The position numbers and the translations under genes are program-made. Below the pieces are notes generated by a model, which saw only the letters and a program-made list of their open reading frames with translations, did not search any database and was not told the DNA's origin. A stretch of 64,000 nt of DNA from Bacteroidetes bacterium UBA6183 (lineage in GTDB: Bacteria > Bacteroidota > Bacteroidia > UKL13-3): contig DITN01000036.1 in NCBI GenBank assembly GCA_002422865.1, positions 1 to 64,000 on the forward strand. Reading direction: 5' to 3'. Positions 43,354 through 51,360 of this stretch are shown here, piece after piece. The stretch's first letter is position 1. Every line of letters begins with the position of its first letter.

Positions 43354-44144
43354 TAGTCTTTAAATTTGTTTAAGTCAATTACCAATCCGGCATGTAGCAT
43401 TATCCCATAAGGGGTCACTTTGATTGGATCGTTTGTAACACTCATTGGATGAATGGTGTACATTGGCTGGAGCAAAATGGTAGTTTCTTTATCCAATTTA
43501 TGAATCACTTTGAAACCTAAATTTACCTGGAAACTAAATGAACGGGCATCATATCCGGTATTATTAACCTGAAACTTATCCTTATTATCTATGGTAAAAT
43601 TATCCAATCGAGCAGTAAGCTGATGTTTAAGTAAAACATTCGCTGCAACTCCTCCGGTAAGTTGATACATGGTTTTATAGTCCTTACTTTTAAATAACTC
43701 ATAATTGAACCACACTGGAATATCCAAGTAGTGGAATCTATAATCGTAATTTAAATTTTTTTCTACGTTTGATTTATCCCAAATGCGTCCCTCTCCAACC
43801 TCCTTATGAATATAATCTCCATCTTGCAATTTATTTTGTGCTCTCCTGAAACCCATATCAATATAGCCTAGTCCGGCCTGCATGGTCCAATTAAAACCTA
43901 GTGCTTTATTGTACCATGCATGGGCACTAAAGTTTAAACGCATTATTTGATTCTTTTGGGCTTGATCATTAAATTGTTCGTAGGTCAAATTCTGACGGTC
44001 ATCATAAATTACCTTAGAACTGGAAGTAGTTGTTGCACCGGTGAATCCACCTCCAACAGTTACACTGTAGTAGGATTCATCCATACTTTGGCCAAATGAA
44101 AGACAAGAAAAGGAGATTAGGGCACCAAGTAAAAATTTACGCAT
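43353..44144 (-). CDS. Outer membrane beta-barrel protein (PorT-like family)
   Basis: A 263-residue protein with signal peptide MRKFLLGALISFSCLSFGQ and alternating hydrophobic strands typical of an 8-strand barrel: SAHAWYNKALGFNWTMQAGLGYIDMGF, HYLDIPVWFNYEL, FSFQVNLGFKVIHKL, and the C-terminal strand GIMLHAGLVIDLN. It matches the outer-membrane beta-barrel family common in Bacteroidota. Function unknown. It overlaps the Nudix gene by one base and follows the PorV-like gene. Confidence 0.78.
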   Translation of the reverse strand: MRKFLLGALISFSCLSFGQSMDESYYSVTVGGGFTGATTTSSSKVIYDDRQNLTYEQFNDQAQKNQIMRLNFSAHAWYNKALGFNWTMQAGLGYIDMGFRRAQNKLQDGDYIHKEVGEGRIWDKSNVEKNLNYDYRFHYLDIPVWFNYELFKSKDYKTMYQLTGGVAANVLLKHQLTARLDNFTIDNKDKFQVNNTGYDARSFSFQVNLGFKVIHKLDKETTILLQPMYTIHPMSVTNDPIKVTPYGIMLHAGLVIDLNKFKD

Positions 44145-44193
44145 ATTTATTTATTTGGTAGCGAAAATAACAATTTAGGTTAGTCTGTAGAAT

Positions 44194-45279
44194 TTAATTT
44201 TGACGGTTTATACTTAATCTCAAAGAAATGATGTTTGAAAAAGGTAATGTACCGGATCCTTCACCAACGTCAGCAAGTGCATAGTCAACACTTAAATTAC
44301 TTAATTTAATACCAATACCAATGGTTGGAACCACCGAGTAACTCTCGGTTCCATCAATATTTTTTCGGGTCTGAAATTGACTAACACCACCTCTCAAGAA
44401 AACGAAATCTTTATATCCGGCTTCAACACCTATTTTTGTATCAATACTGGTAAAATCAGAGCCAATTAGTGTGTTTCTTTTGCCATCAAAAGTCAACTCA
44501 GCAGTTAGTTCGGGTTGAACAGAAAACATATTTTTATATACATTAAACTTTCTTGATACCCCTAATCCTAATTTTGGAACAGTAAGCTCCAAATTATTAG
44601 ATGGCAATTGGTTGTTTGTAGCCACAAAAACCTGTTTTTCTTGCTCGCTAAAAGTGTATTGCCAGGCATTAAAGGTTGATGTTGCATCGCGCAATACAGC
44701 GCCCATATTCCATTTTTTATACTTATATTTTATGCCTAAATCAAAACCAAATCCCCAAGCATTGGCAAAATCTCCTACCACCCTTCTTACTACTTTAACA
44801 CTGCCTCCAGCAGTTAAACCTTCAATAGGAAGTATCCTTGCATACGAACCTATAAATGCATAATCAACTGCTGAAAAATTTACAATGCGTGAATAGTCGG
44901 CAACACCATTTTGAAACAAATTTAATGTATTGGGAATATCATCAATACCATATCTGATGATACTAAAAGCCATTACGCTTTTATCATTAAGCTTAAATGA
45001 ACCCGCGCCATAATCATGTTTGGCTATTCCGGCAAACTGTTCGTTGTGCATAAAGCTTAACTGAATGTTATCCTTTATTTCCACCAACCCGGCTGGATTC
45101 CAATATCCAGCGGTAACATCATTAACCGAAGAAACAACTGCGCCTCCCATACCATAGGCTCTGGCACCAACGCCAAGCGACAAAAATTCGTTGCTGTATT
45201 TATACACCTGCGCTTTAAGGGAAGATGTTATGCCAATAAATAATACAAATGCTGTAACTACTTTACACAGCTTTATCAT
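44194..45279 (-). CDS. PorV/PorQ family outer membrane protein
   Basis: A 361-residue FadL-like barrel. Signal peptide to SSLKAQ, then the family signature FLSLGVGARAYGMGGAVVSSVNDVTAGYWNPAGL, followed by many amphipathic strands to a terminal NIISLRLSINRQN. PorV and PorQ act in T9SS as shuttle or accessory proteins for cargo handling at the outer membrane; related proteins without a T9SS role exist, so the exact role is open. The 5' end overlaps the upstream gene stop by 4 bases. Confidence 0.85.
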   Translation of the reverse strand: MIKLCKVVTAFVLFIGITSSLKAQVYKYSNEFLSLGVGARAYGMGGAVVSSVNDVTAGYWNPAGLVEIKDNIQLSFMHNEQFAGIAKHDYGAGSFKLNDKSVMAFSIIRYGIDDIPNTLNLFQNGVADYSRIVNFSAVDYAFIGSYARILPIEGLTAGGSVKVVRRVVGDFANAWGFGFDLGIKYKYKKWNMGAVLRDATSTFNAWQYTFSEQEKQVFVATNNQLPSNNLELTVPKLGLGVSRKFNVYKNMFSVQPELTAELTFDGKRNTLIGSDFTSIDTKIGVEAGYKDFVFLRGGVSQFQTRKNIDGTESYSVVPTIGIGIKLSNLSVDYALADVGEGSGTLPFSNIISLRLSINRQN

Positions 45280-45935
45280 TTTATACTTTGTTTTAGTTGT
45301 TTAATTAAACCGTCAGTATCTGCTGCAAGTTTTTCCTCCAACAGTAAAATTGCTTCTTGCAAAACCTGTTGATTGAAATCACTAATAGCCGATACCCCAG
45401 CTCTAATCATAATTCTGTTTAACGAATACACAAATTTATTATTATCTGTATAATAGTATATGTATTGAACTTTACGAAAATGGTTAAAAAACTTGAAAAA
45501 AGTGTCAGTATCTGTCATTCCATAAAGTTTTAGATATATTTCTAAATCGCCATCATTGATTGATGTAAGTGAATGATAAAACTTATCCAACATTTCCGGG
45601 TGGGTTTTAACCAATATCCTATCCAACATCAACTCTGCTGTGATGTGTGCCAAAAACCATTTTCTATTTAAATCAGGGCTGAACTTAGATTCGTTAATTA
45701 TTTGGGTGGCCTCTTGAAGAATATTATTGAAGAAGGATGAAGCATGGAATTTTTTGTCTGCTGAATAATGCGCAGAACATCCTTCAAAAAATTGCTGACT
45801 TTTACTTGAGGTAAATACTAATTGGTGTCTAAAAGATTTAACCTTGCCTCTAGTTATATCAGGCAACAATAAACCTGCATTATACTCATGTTGGCTTTCT
45901 ATACCATCTACAAAAAAATGCGAAAAGTAATTCAA
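45276..45935 (-). CDS. Hypothetical protein with ACP phosphodiesterase-like pattern
   Basis: A 219-residue protein, apparently cytoplasmic and helical. It begins MNYFSHFFVDG and continues GLLLPDITRGK, then FFEGCSAHYSADKKFHAS and WFLAHITAELMLDRILV. The spacing recalls the AcpH/DUF479 family (MNYLAH..., GxxLHRxIDxFTDxHP), in which His/Asp residues bind metal; here the second motif keeps H and D but differs elsewhere. I regard it as a distant relative at best. It is coupled to the PorV-like gene (ATGA overlap) and starts 2 bases after the small lipoprotein gene stop. Confidence 0.6.
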   Translation of the reverse strand: MNYFSHFFVDGIESQHEYNAGLLLPDITRGKVKSFRHQLVFTSSKSQQFFEGCSAHYSADKKFHASSFFNNILQEATQIINESKFSPDLNRKWFLAHITAELMLDRILVKTHPEMLDKFYHSLTSINDGDLEIYLKLYGMTDTDTFFKFFNHFRKVQYIYYYTDNNKFVYSLNRIMIRAGVSAISDFNQQVLQEAILLLEEKLAADTDGLIKQLKQSIK

Positions 45936-45937
45936 AT

Positions 45938-46090
45938 TTAATTGCGCTTTCTTACCAAACCGTTCTTTTTATATTCAACACGCTTACCTCCATTTGCACC
46001 ATCAAAAGTTGGACACTTTTTTGCTTTACATGCAAAAAAAGGTAACAAAATAACTATACATAAAAGTATAACAAAATGTTTGATACGCAT
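45938..46090 (-). CDS. Small lipoprotein, Cys/Lys-rich
   Basis: About 50 residues from the ATG at 46088-46090. The signal MRIKHFVILLCIVILLPFFAC places the lipidated Cys at 21, followed by KAKKCPTFDGANGG and a basic tail (EYKKNGLVRKRN). Similar short CPxF-containing lipoproteins occur in Bacteroidota near envelope genes. The ATG 48 bases upstream adds residues that do not fit a signal peptide. The stop is 2 bases from the start of the next gene, so it heads the minus-strand envelope operon. Confidence 0.6.
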   Translation of the reverse strand: MRIKHFVILLCIVILLPFFACKAKKCPTFDGANGGKRVEYKKNGLVRKRN

Positions 46091-46122
46091 ATCAAAAAAA
46101 TTAAGACACATGCAATATAAAT

Positions 46123-46156
46123 AAAAAATCCCGTGCACAAAGCAACGGGATTTTTT
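46123..46156 (-). terminator. Rho-independent terminator of the Lys/Ala/Pro gene
   Basis: AAAAAATCCCGT (46123-46134) pairs with ACGGGATTTTTT (46145-46156), 12 bp perfect with a 10-base loop. It separates the Lys/Ala/Pro gene from the lipoprotein-headed operon. Confidence 0.85.
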
Positions 46157-46177
46157 TGAAAAGAGTTTTTCCTAAGA

Positions 46178-46297
46178 CTATTTTTTAGGAGCAGCTTTCT
46201 TAGCAGCAGCTTTCTTAGGAGCAGCTTTCTTAGCAGCAGCCTTTTTAGGAGCAGCAGTTTTTGCTGGTGCTGCTTTTTTAGTTTTTTTAGTTGCCAT
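46178..46297 (-). CDS. 39-residue Lys/Ala/Pro-rich histone H1-like protein
   Basis: Reading minus from the ATG at 46295-46297 to TAG at 46178-46180 gives MATKKTKKAAPAKTAAP followed by KK and two copies of the 10-residue unit AAAKKAAPKK. It contains only M, A, T, K and P. This composition is that of bacterial histone-H1-like tails (compare HctB/AlgP repeats), which bind nucleic acid nonspecifically. A strong terminator 20 bases downstream supports a real short transcription unit. It faces the gene-free region upstream of cinA. Confidence 0.75.
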   Translation of the reverse strand: MATKKTKKAAPAKTAAPKKAAAKKAAPKKAAAKKAAPKK

Positions 46298-46934
46298 GTT
46301 TTAAAATATTTATTTGATTGATTACATGAACAAATTTATACGAGTGTTTATATATTTCAAATACCTACTCACAATCAGTTACTAAAAATAGCCACGTTGT
46401 TTTGTTGATAACCATAATTATATTCATCAAAGCATTGATTTATCAAGCACTTTAGCACATTATTAGTTGCATTAATCACGCACAAAATTGTTAGTCACAA
46501 CATATTCACACACACATTCAATCATCGAAACAACAAACAAAAAACGAAAACAAATTTACTTATCAATCCTTGTCAATACCTGATAATTCAAGTATCTTCA
46601 TCTATTATTAAGAGCCCATGCTATAACATCATACAAATAACATTGCTTACAACACAACACCTATCTCATCATCATAAAAATACTTTTCGTGTATATTTTT
46701 TTTTACACTTGATTCAGATTGTTTATATATCGACTATAAAAACACAACGTTTAAAAGACTTGGATTTTTCAATACATACAAAGCATTTTATAATTACCTC
46801 GTTATTGAAAAAATATACAAAATATTTAATGTAGTTATTCACATCTTTTTTTTCATTTATTAAAAAAAATAAAATATCAATCAACGAAAAAACATAAACA
46901 GTAACTATTATTGAAAGACTAATTGAAAAATATT
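46298..46934. other. Gene-free AT-rich region; candidate origin or regulatory region
   Basis: No credible gene in 637 bases. The plus strand is strongly C-over-G: line 46501-46560 has 15 C and 2 G, line 46621-46680 has 16 C and 1 G. Sequences resembling the DnaA box TTATNCACA occur at 46403-46411 (minus, one mismatch), 46472-46480 (two mismatches), 46491-46499 (one mismatch), 46502-46510 (one mismatch) and 46835-46843 (TTATTCACA, exact). Genes to the left (42904-46297) run minus and those to the right (46935-60374) run plus. Confidence 0.4.
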
Positions 46935-48179
46935 ATGCATGCAGAAATCATCACAATTGGAGATGAAATTTTAATAGGACAAATTATAGATACGAACTCT
47001 AGTTGGCTTGGACAAGAGCTCAGCAAAATGGGTATTCAAGTTGTGCATCGCACTTCTGTTTCCGATAATGCGCAAGCCATTGTTAATGCATTAAACAGTG
47101 CCAAACAAAGAGCAGATATTATTATCACCACCGGGGGTTTAGGACCTACTAAGGATGATATTACCAAACATACTTTTGCTAATTACTTTAATACAGAACT
47201 TATTTTAAACCAAGAAGTATTAACATGGGTAAGAGATATTTTTAAACGCAGAAATTTACCTATGGTTGATAGCAATAATGCACAAGCACTGGTACCTGCA
47301 AATTGTGAAGTATTATTTAACCGAAGTGGAACAGCACCCGGAATGTGGTTTGATGAAGACGGGAAAATTTTCATCAGCATGCCTGGTGTTCCGTTTGAAA
47401 TGAAAGTGATTTTTGAAGAGCAATGTATCCCACGTTTACACAAACGTTTCTCGTTACCTGTAATTATTCATCGTACCATTTTAACATGTAACATAGGAGA
47501 GAGTTTTTTAGCACTAAAGTTAGAAACCATTGAAAACAATTTACCACCACATATTAAGTTAGCCTACTTACCTGCAGTGGGTATGGTAAGGTTACGCTTA
47601 AGTGGTACACATCAACATTATGCTACGCTAAAAGAAGAAATAGATGAAATTGTTGCTGAATTATACAACACTATTGGAGATCATATTTATGGTGAAGAAA
47701 ACGACTCGTTAGAACATGTTGTTGGGGTACTTTTAAAATCATCTAACAAAACTTTATCAACTGCAGAAAGTTGCACAGGTGGGTATATATCTCATCTCAT
47801 TACTTCCATTCCCGGAAGTTCATCATATTACATGGGAAGTATCATCAGTTACTCAAACGATGTGAAAACACATGAACTTGGTGTATCAAAACAAATATTA
47901 GAAACCAACGGTGCAGTTAGCGAAGGTTGTGTTACACAAATGGCCGAAGGAGTGCGTAAAAAACTAAAGACAGATTACGCCATTGCAACAAGTGGCATTG
48001 CCGGACCTGACGGAGGAACACCTGAAAAACCGGTAGGAACAGTTTGGATAGCAGTAAGCGGACCGAACGGAACTACTGCCAAACAATTTAACATGGGAGA
48101 TAATCGTGAAAGAACTATACACAGAACTGCCATACAAGGTTTAGACATGCTGCGTAAAATGTTACTTGAAGCTATTTAA
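46935..48179 (+). CDS. cinA: CinA family protein (nicotinamide-nucleotide amidohydrolase)
   Basis: About 414 residues from the ATG at 46935 (MHAEIITIGDEILIGQ). The N-terminal MoaB/MogA-like domain (1-170) has TGGLGPTKDDITKH and FISMPGVPFEMK. The C-terminal PncC-type domain (from about 255) has LSTAESCTGGYISHLITSIPGSS and the TSGIAGPDGGTPEKPVGTVW signature. Homologues hydrolyse NMN in the pyridine nucleotide cycle, and the N-domain acts on ADP-ribose; CinA is competence- and damage-inducible in some bacteria. It has the long gene-free region upstream. Confidence 0.94.
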   Translation: MHAEIITIGDEILIGQIIDTNSSWLGQELSKMGIQVVHRTSVSDNAQAIVNALNSAKQRADIIITTGGLGPTKDDITKHTFANYFNTELILNQEVLTWVRDIFKRRNLPMVDSNNAQALVPANCEVLFNRSGTAPGMWFDEDGKIFISMPGVPFEMKVIFEEQCIPRLHKRFSLPVIIHRTILTCNIGESFLALKLETIENNLPPHIKLAYLPAVGMVRLRLSGTHQHYATLKEEIDEIVAELYNTIGDHIYGEENDSLEHVVGVLLKSSNKTLSTAESCTGGYISHLITSIPGSSSYYMGSIISYSNDVKTHELGVSKQILETNGAVSEGCVTQMAEGVRKKLKTDYAIATSGIAGPDGGTPEKPVGTVWIAVSGPNGTTAKQFNMGDNRERTIHRTAIQGLDMLRKMLLEAI

Positions 48180-48236
48180 TGTTTCAAACAAAAAAGCATC
48201 AAATAGAATATAATAAGGTATTCCGCTAATTAGACT

Positions 48237-48244
48237 TACCTTTG
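48237..48244 (+). promoter_or_regulatory. TAnnTTTG -7 element for DEAD-box helicase gene
   Basis: TACCTTTG, 39 bases before the ATG at 48284; -33 element not recognisable. Confidence 0.4.
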
Positions 48245-48283
48245 TGTTAAGTACGCTTATACTTTTATAGTACTTTATACAAC

Positions 48284-49609
48284 ATGACATTTGACGAATT
48301 AAATTTAATTGATCCCATTTTAAAAGCACTTAAAGAAGAAGGTTATACCCATCCAACTCCTATACAAGCGCAAGCCATTCCATCATTATTACAAGGAAAA
48401 GATTTATTAGGTTGTGCCCAAACAGGTACAGGTAAAACAGCAGCATTTGCAATTCCTATTATACAATTATTGTACAACGAACGCGAACAAGAACGTAAAC
48501 GCAAACTGACATCAACTTTAATACTTACCCCAACCAGAGAGCTGGCCATACAAATTGGTGATAGTTTTGAAGCCTATGGAAGATACACCGGATTAAAACA
48601 TACCGTTGTATTTGGTGGCGTTTCTCAACACGGCCAAACCAACGCCTTAAAACATGGTATCGATATTTTAATTGCTACTCCCGGTAGGTTATTGGATTTG
48701 ATGCAACAAGGTTTTGTAGACCTAAACCATATTAAGTTATTTGTATTAGATGAAGCAGATCGTATGCTTGATATGGGTTTTGTGCATGATGTAAAAAGAG
48801 TACTTGCCAAACTACCCAAACAAAAGCAATCATTGTTTTTTTCGGCAACTATGCCACCCGAAATTGTAAAGTTGGCTAACACCATTTTACACAACCCGGT
48901 AAAAGTTGAAGTAACCCCTGTTTCATCAACAGCAGAAAAAGTAGCACAACAATTGTACTATGTAGACAAGACCAATAAAAAATCTTTGCTTATTGATTTA
49001 CTCAAGAAAAAAGACATGCATAGTGTTTTGATTTTTGCACGTACCAAACATGGGGCAGATAGAATTGCAAAAGATTTAACCAAACAAGGATTTAAAACAG
49101 CCGCCATACACGGAGATAAATCTCAAAATGCACGTCAAAATGCATTGAGTGATTTTAAAAATGGAGTAATCAGAAGTTTGGTTGCAACAGATATAGCTGC
49201 TCGTGGTATTGATATAGACAAATTAAGCCATGTAATTAATTACGAGGTACCCAATCAACCAGAAACTTATGTACACCGTATTGGACGTACCGGACGAGCT
49301 GCTGCTAGCGGAATTGCCATTAGTTTTTGCGATGCCGAAGAACGCGAATACATCCGTGATATCGAAAAACTGATTGGACAAAAAATACCTGTAATTGAAA
49401 ATCATCCATACCCGATGCAGGATTTTAATCCCGCACCAAAAAGTGCCAACGACAGAAGACATCAAAAAAGGGGTGAACCTCGTACCCCATCAAAATCTAA
49501 TAACGATAGCGGACGAAAATTTAAGGGCACAGGAACGAGAAGCGAAAATAAACCCCAGGGCGATAAAAAATTTAGTGGTAAACCGAAGTTTAATGGTAAC
49601 AAATATTAA
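48284..49609 (+). CDS. DEAD-box RNA helicase, RhlE-like
   Basis: A 441-residue helicase: Q-motif [27 protein letters not shown] split across the start, motif [36 protein letters not shown], and [10 protein letters not shown]. The C-terminal about 55 residues are rich in Lys, Arg, Asn and Gly ([24 protein letters not shown]), an RNA-binding tail. It remodels RNA duplexes in ribosome assembly or decay, and such genes are often cold-induced in Bacteroidota. It is monocistronic. Confidence 0.93.
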   Translation: MTFDELNLIDPILKALKEEGYTHPTPIQAQAIPSLLQGKDLLGCAQTGTGKTAAFAIPIIQLLYNEREQERKRKLTSTLILTPTRELAIQIGDSFEAYGRYTGLKHTVVFGGVSQHGQTNALKHGIDILIATPGRLLDLMQQGFVDLNHIKLFVLDEADRMLDMGFVHDVKRVLAKLPKQKQSLFFSATMPPEIVKLANTILHNPVKVEVTPVSSTAEKVAQQLYYVDKTNKKSLLIDLLKKKDMHSVLIFARTKHGADRIAKDLTKQGFKTAAIHGDKSQNARQNALSDFKNGVIRSLVATDIAARGIDIDKLSHVINYEVPNQPETYVHRIGRTGRAAASGIAISFCDAEEREYIRDIEKLIGQKIPVIENHPYPMQDFNPAPKSANDRRHQKRGEPRTPSKSNNDSGRKFKGTGTRSENKPQGDKKFSGKPKFNGNKY

Positions 49610-49704
49610 ACAAACACACTCCTATAAAGGCAGGCTGTAGTTCGCACCTAAAATGTTGTACAATAAACTGCTTCTGAAAATATATGAGTTAAGTTTAATA
49701 ATCA

Positions 49705-49735
49705 TTGGCATAAGTCGGGCAAAAAATTAAATTTG
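49705..49735 (+). promoter_or_regulatory. Promoter of the E2 gene overlapping a 7-bp dyad
   Basis: TTG (49705-49707), a 20-base spacer and TAAATTTG (49728-49735) fit the Bacteroidota consensus. A perfect dyad GGGCAAA (49717-49723) and TTTGCCC (49732-49738) straddles the -7 box and could be an operator. The first base of the transcript would be about 90 bases from the ATG. Confidence 0.5.
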
Positions 49736-49831
49736 CCCAAACATTTACAAGTGTAAAATTAGCAAACAGCACATTTTCAAAGAAATATAACTGGGCTAGT
49801 TTTCCCCTAATGCATAAATTGACTAAATATT

Positions 49832-51166
49832 ATGTCTGAATTTCAATTGGTGATGCCCAAAATGGGCGAAAGTATTGCGGAAGCAACCATTATCCGCTGG
49901 GTTAAAAACGAAGGCGACATGATCGCTGCCGATGAAACCGTATTAGAAATTGCTACCGATAAAGTAGATTCTGAAGTACCATCTCCTAAAGGCGGTAAGC
50001 TTATAAAACGTTTATTTAATGAAGGTGATGTGGTACCTGTAGGTGCTGCCATTGCCATTATAGCATTAGAAGGTGGTGCAACAGCAACTCCATCAGCCCC
50101 AGCACCCGAGGTAAAAACAGCAGTAGCAGAAGTTGAAAAAACTGTTGTTGCTGCCATTAACACCACAAGTGCACCAAAACCAAGTAATGCCGGTGGCGCC
50201 CGCTTTTACAGTCCTTTAGTTTTAAACATAGCTAAGGAAGAAAATGTAAGTATGGCCGAATTGGAAAACATTGAAGGCTCAGGAAACGAAGGTCGTGTTA
50301 CCAAGCGTGATATTTTAGCATTTGTGCAAAACCGCAGCAGTGCTCCTGCACCAGCTCAAGTAACAACTGCCCCAGTAGCTTCTGCTCCTATCTCTCAGCC
50401 GGCTGCACAAACAGCTCAGGTACCTGCATTTAAAGCACCAAAAGTAACTTTGATGCCGGGTGATGAAATTATTGAGATGGATCGCATGCGTAAAATCATT
50501 GCCGAAAACATGGTTATGAGTAAGCATGTTTCTCCACACGTAACTTCATTTGTTGAGGCCGATGTAACCAACATGGTTAAATGGAGAGATAAAGCCAAAA
50601 AAGTATACGAAAAAAGAGAAGGCGAAAAAATCACTTTTACACCCATGTTTATTGAGTGTGTGGTTAAAGCTATCAAAGATTACCCAATGATTAACATTGC
50701 TGTTGACGGTACAAACATCGTTAAACGCAAATCAATTAACGTGGGTATGGCAGCGGCACTGCCAAGTGGTAACCTAATTGTACCTGTGCTTAAAAATGCA
50801 GATAACATGAACCTAATTGGATTAACCAAAATGGTGAATGATTTGGCTAATCGTGCTCGCGCAAATAAATTATCACCGGATGAAATATCAGGTGGTACAT
50901 TTACTTTAACCAATGTAGGTGGATTTGGTAATGTGATGGGTACTCCAATTATCAGCCAACCTCAGGTAGCTATTATGGCAACAGGTACTATTAAAAAGAA
51001 ACCGGCTGTGATGGAAACTGAAATGGGTGATGTTATTGCCATTCGTCATATCATGTTCCTTTCATTAAGTTATGATCACCGTGTGGTTGATGGTTCGTTA
51101 GGTGGTTCTTTCTTGCGTAGAGTAGCAGACTACATGGAACAATGGGATATCAATCGTGAGATTTAA
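49832..51166 (+). CDS. 2-oxo acid dehydrogenase dihydrolipoamide acyltransferase (E2)
   Basis: A 444-residue protein with one lipoyl domain (1-80; lipoylated Lys 44 in EIATDKVDSEVP), an Ala/Pro-rich linker, an E3/E1-binding domain (about 128-165, FYSPLVLNIAKEENVSMAELENIEGSG), a second linker, and the catalytic acyltransferase core from about 210 with SYDHRVVDGSLGG holding the active His and Asp. The core passage HVTSFVEADVTNM with GEKITFTPMFIECVVKAI is found in Bacteroidota E2 proteins annotated for branched-chain or 2-oxoglutarate complexes; pyruvate is also possible. No E1 or E3 gene adjoins it. Confidence 0.9.
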   Translation: MSEFQLVMPKMGESIAEATIIRWVKNEGDMIAADETVLEIATDKVDSEVPSPKGGKLIKRLFNEGDVVPVGAAIAIIALEGGATATPSAPAPEVKTAVAEVEKTVVAAINTTSAPKPSNAGGARFYSPLVLNIAKEENVSMAELENIEGSGNEGRVTKRDILAFVQNRSSAPAPAQVTTAPVASAPISQPAAQTAQVPAFKAPKVTLMPGDEIIEMDRMRKIIAENMVMSKHVSPHVTSFVEADVTNMVKWRDKAKKVYEKREGEKITFTPMFIECVVKAIKDYPMINIAVDGTNIVKRKSINVGMAAALPSGNLIVPVLKNADNMNLIGLTKMVNDLANRARANKLSPDEISGGTFTLTNVGGFGNVMGTPIISQPQVAIMATGTIKKKPAVMETEMGDVIAIRHIMFLSLSYDHRVVDGSLGGSFLRRVADYMEQWDINREI

Positions 51167-51197
51167 ATCATGAGATCTATCTATTTATAAATTATAC

Positions 51198-51226
51198 AAG
51201 GCCACTTACAGAAAGTAAGTGGCCTT
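51198..51226 (+). terminator. Rho-independent terminator of E2 gene
   Basis: AAGGCCACTTA (51198-51208) with TAAGTGGCCTT (51216-51226), 11 bp perfect, 7-base loop, then TTGTTT. Confidence 0.85.
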
Positions 51227-51360
51227 TTGTTTATAGAGATATGCTGATTAAAGTTATTTGTTAACCTGATTATATTCAGTTTCAACCTTATAATTTTAAC
51301 TTAACTTGCGGTATAAGTGCTTATTTGATTGCAAATAAGTATCGAATTGAAATACCCCTA

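Noticed and set aside
46184..46260. Short direct DNA repeats (gcagctttcttag units) that look like a repeat array
   Set aside because: They encode the repeating AAAKKAAPKK peptide; there are no spacers and no cas genes, so not a CRISPR or tandem-repeat locus.
46643..46834. A 63-codon plus-strand frame in the gene-free region upstream of cinA
   Set aside because: No recognisable composition, signal peptide or domain; AT-rich codons by chance, and no promoter or terminator around it.
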